From Acetobacteraceae bacterium (GTDB lineage: Bacteria; Pseudomonadota; Alphaproteobacteria; Acetobacterales; Acetobacteraceae), in assembly GCA_027311485.1 (NCBI GenBank), contig DAICYU010000236.1:1-6667 (forward strand): 6,667 bases of DNA. Reading direction: 5' to 3'. This document shows positions 6,089 through 6,667 of this stretch, piece by piece. Under the pieces are notes generated by a model, which did not search any database, was not told where the DNA came from, and saw nothing but the letters and a program-made list of their open reading frames with translations. Both the position numbers and the translations under genes were made by a program. Positions within the stretch are counted from its first letter, which is position 1. Each line of letters begins with the position of its first letter.

Positions 6089-6667
6089 TTGCCGAACGAT
6101 ACCGGTTTTGTCCCCCGCCCGGTGCGGGCGGACGTCGCGCGAATGGCGTTGACGGGACTGACAGCCAGCCCGAAAAACCTGCCGGCGGCGCTGTTTTATG
6201 ACGAGGAAGGCTGCCGCCTGTTCTATGAGATCACCCGCCTGCCTGAATATTACCTGACAAGAACAGAATCCAAGCTGCTGCACACAATTGCACCCGCCTT
6301 GCCCCTTGTGGCCGGCGGAACGTTGGTGGAATTCGGCGGTAGCGACGAAACCAAGGCGTGCATCCTGCTGGATCAGCCGCACGCGCCATTCCGCACCTAC
6401 GTCTCGATCGATGTCGCCGAACCAGCCTTGCTGGCAATGCAGGCGCGCCTGCGCAGCAGCCATCCACGGCTGCGGGTCATCCCCATCGTTGGCGACTTCA
6501 TGCAGAAATTGCACCTGCCGCCAATGGCCGAACCGCGGCTGGGCTTTTTTCCGGGATCGACGATCGGCAATCTCCATCCGGAGGAGGCCGTCCGCTTCAT
6601 GGCCGCCGCGCGCGCGTCGCTGGGCGTCGGATCATGGTTCCTGCTGGGCGCGGATCTGCGCAAAAGC
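6089..6667 (+). CDS. egtD: L-histidine N-alpha-methyltransferase EgtD (3' end cut by window)
   Basis: EgtD transfers three methyl groups from SAM to the histidine alpha-amine, making hercynine, the substrate of EgtB; its placement beside egtB makes a two-gene ergothioneine operon. I translated 193 codons from TTG 6089 with no stop. The family is about 320 aa, so the C-terminal part that completes the histidine pocket is outside. Recognisable motifs are LPEYYLTRTE (51-60), SIDVAEPAL (106-114, with SAM-ribose Asp108), VGDF (134-137), FPGSTIGNL (154-162, including the substrate Asn161) and LLGADLRK (185-192). The first SAM motif, EFGGSDETKAC (81-91), departs from the ELGSGTSEKTR form of the mycobacterial enzyme: the glycine pattern is shifted and the Thr-Arg after Lys89 are Ala-Cys. 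It is otherwise a convincing EgtD. Start choice rests on the AGGAG six bases upstream. Confidence 0.94.
   Translation, partial: MPNDTGFVPRPVRADVARMALTGLTASPKNLPAALFYDEEGCRLFYEITRLPEYYLTRTESKLLHTIAPALPLVAGGTLVEFGGSDETKACILLDQPHAPFRTYVSIDVAEPALLAMQARLRSSHPRLRVIPIVGDFMQKLHLPPMAEPRLGFFPGSTIGNLHPEEAVRFMAAARASLGVGSWFLLGADLRKS

Noticed and set aside
4976..6577. A 533-codon open frame on the minus strand opposite egtB and egtD
   Set aside because: It mirrors two strongly conserved genes on the other strand. Its product is Arg/Gln/Gly-rich with no family motifs, which is typical of antisense frames in GC-rich DNA.

Overview
The window is GC-rich, densely coded bacterial DNA. It most resembles an alphaproteobacterium, possibly of the Rhodospirillales/Acetobacteraceae type. 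That placement is inferred from the gene families (Ku, EgtB/EgtD, a three-subunit molybdenum hydroxylase), the codon bias, and an EcfG-like promoter motif. No rRNA or other marker gene is present to confirm it. I see six confident genes and two gene ends cut by the window edges. There are no tRNAs, CRISPR arrays or mobile elements.

Region 1 (about 1-2993, minus strand) is a three-gene operon for a xanthine oxidase/CO dehydrogenase-family molybdenum hydroxylase. Transcription order is FAD subunit, 2Fe-2S subunit, molybdopterin subunit (coxM-coxS-coxL order), and both junctions are 4-base ATGA overlaps. The large subunit is open for 577 codons and runs off the left edge. Its substrate-pocket loop reads QYRAVGHP. 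This is neither the form I CO dehydrogenase loop (AYxCSFR) nor the form II loop (AYRGAGR), so the substrate is unknown and CO is unlikely.

Region 2 (2994-3172) is a non-coding spacer. It holds two GC-rich hairpins that are diverged copies of one unit 44 bases apart, and they probably terminate leftward transcription arriving from region 3.

Region 3 (3173-4736, minus strand) contains a bacterial Ku gene followed by a DJ-1/PfpI-family gene. They are co-directional, 91 bases apart, and plausibly one transcript that ends at the region 2 hairpins.

Region 4 (4737-4876) is the divergent regulatory region between ku and egtB. It contains a nearly symmetric pair of GAAC-N16-GTT elements that could work as a back-to-back general-stress (EcfG-type) promoter, plus an AT-rich patch with short direct and inverted repeats.

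Region 5 (4877 to the right edge, plus strand) holds egtB and the first 193 codons of egtD, which starts at TTG behind a good Shine-Dalgarno. These are the sulfoxide synthase and the histidine trimethyltransferase of ergothioneine biosynthesis.

Taken together, ku (double-strand break repair), a DJ-1/PfpI protein (protein or aldehyde damage control) and egtBD (ergothioneine, a redox-protective thiol) look like a stress-protection block that may share a divergent promoter. The molybdenum hydroxylase operon is an adjacent, separately transcribed unit. All the families are known. The less ordinary points are the promoter architecture, the divergent EgtD SAM-binding motif and the unassigned hydroxylase active-site loop. 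I did not find a wholly new system.
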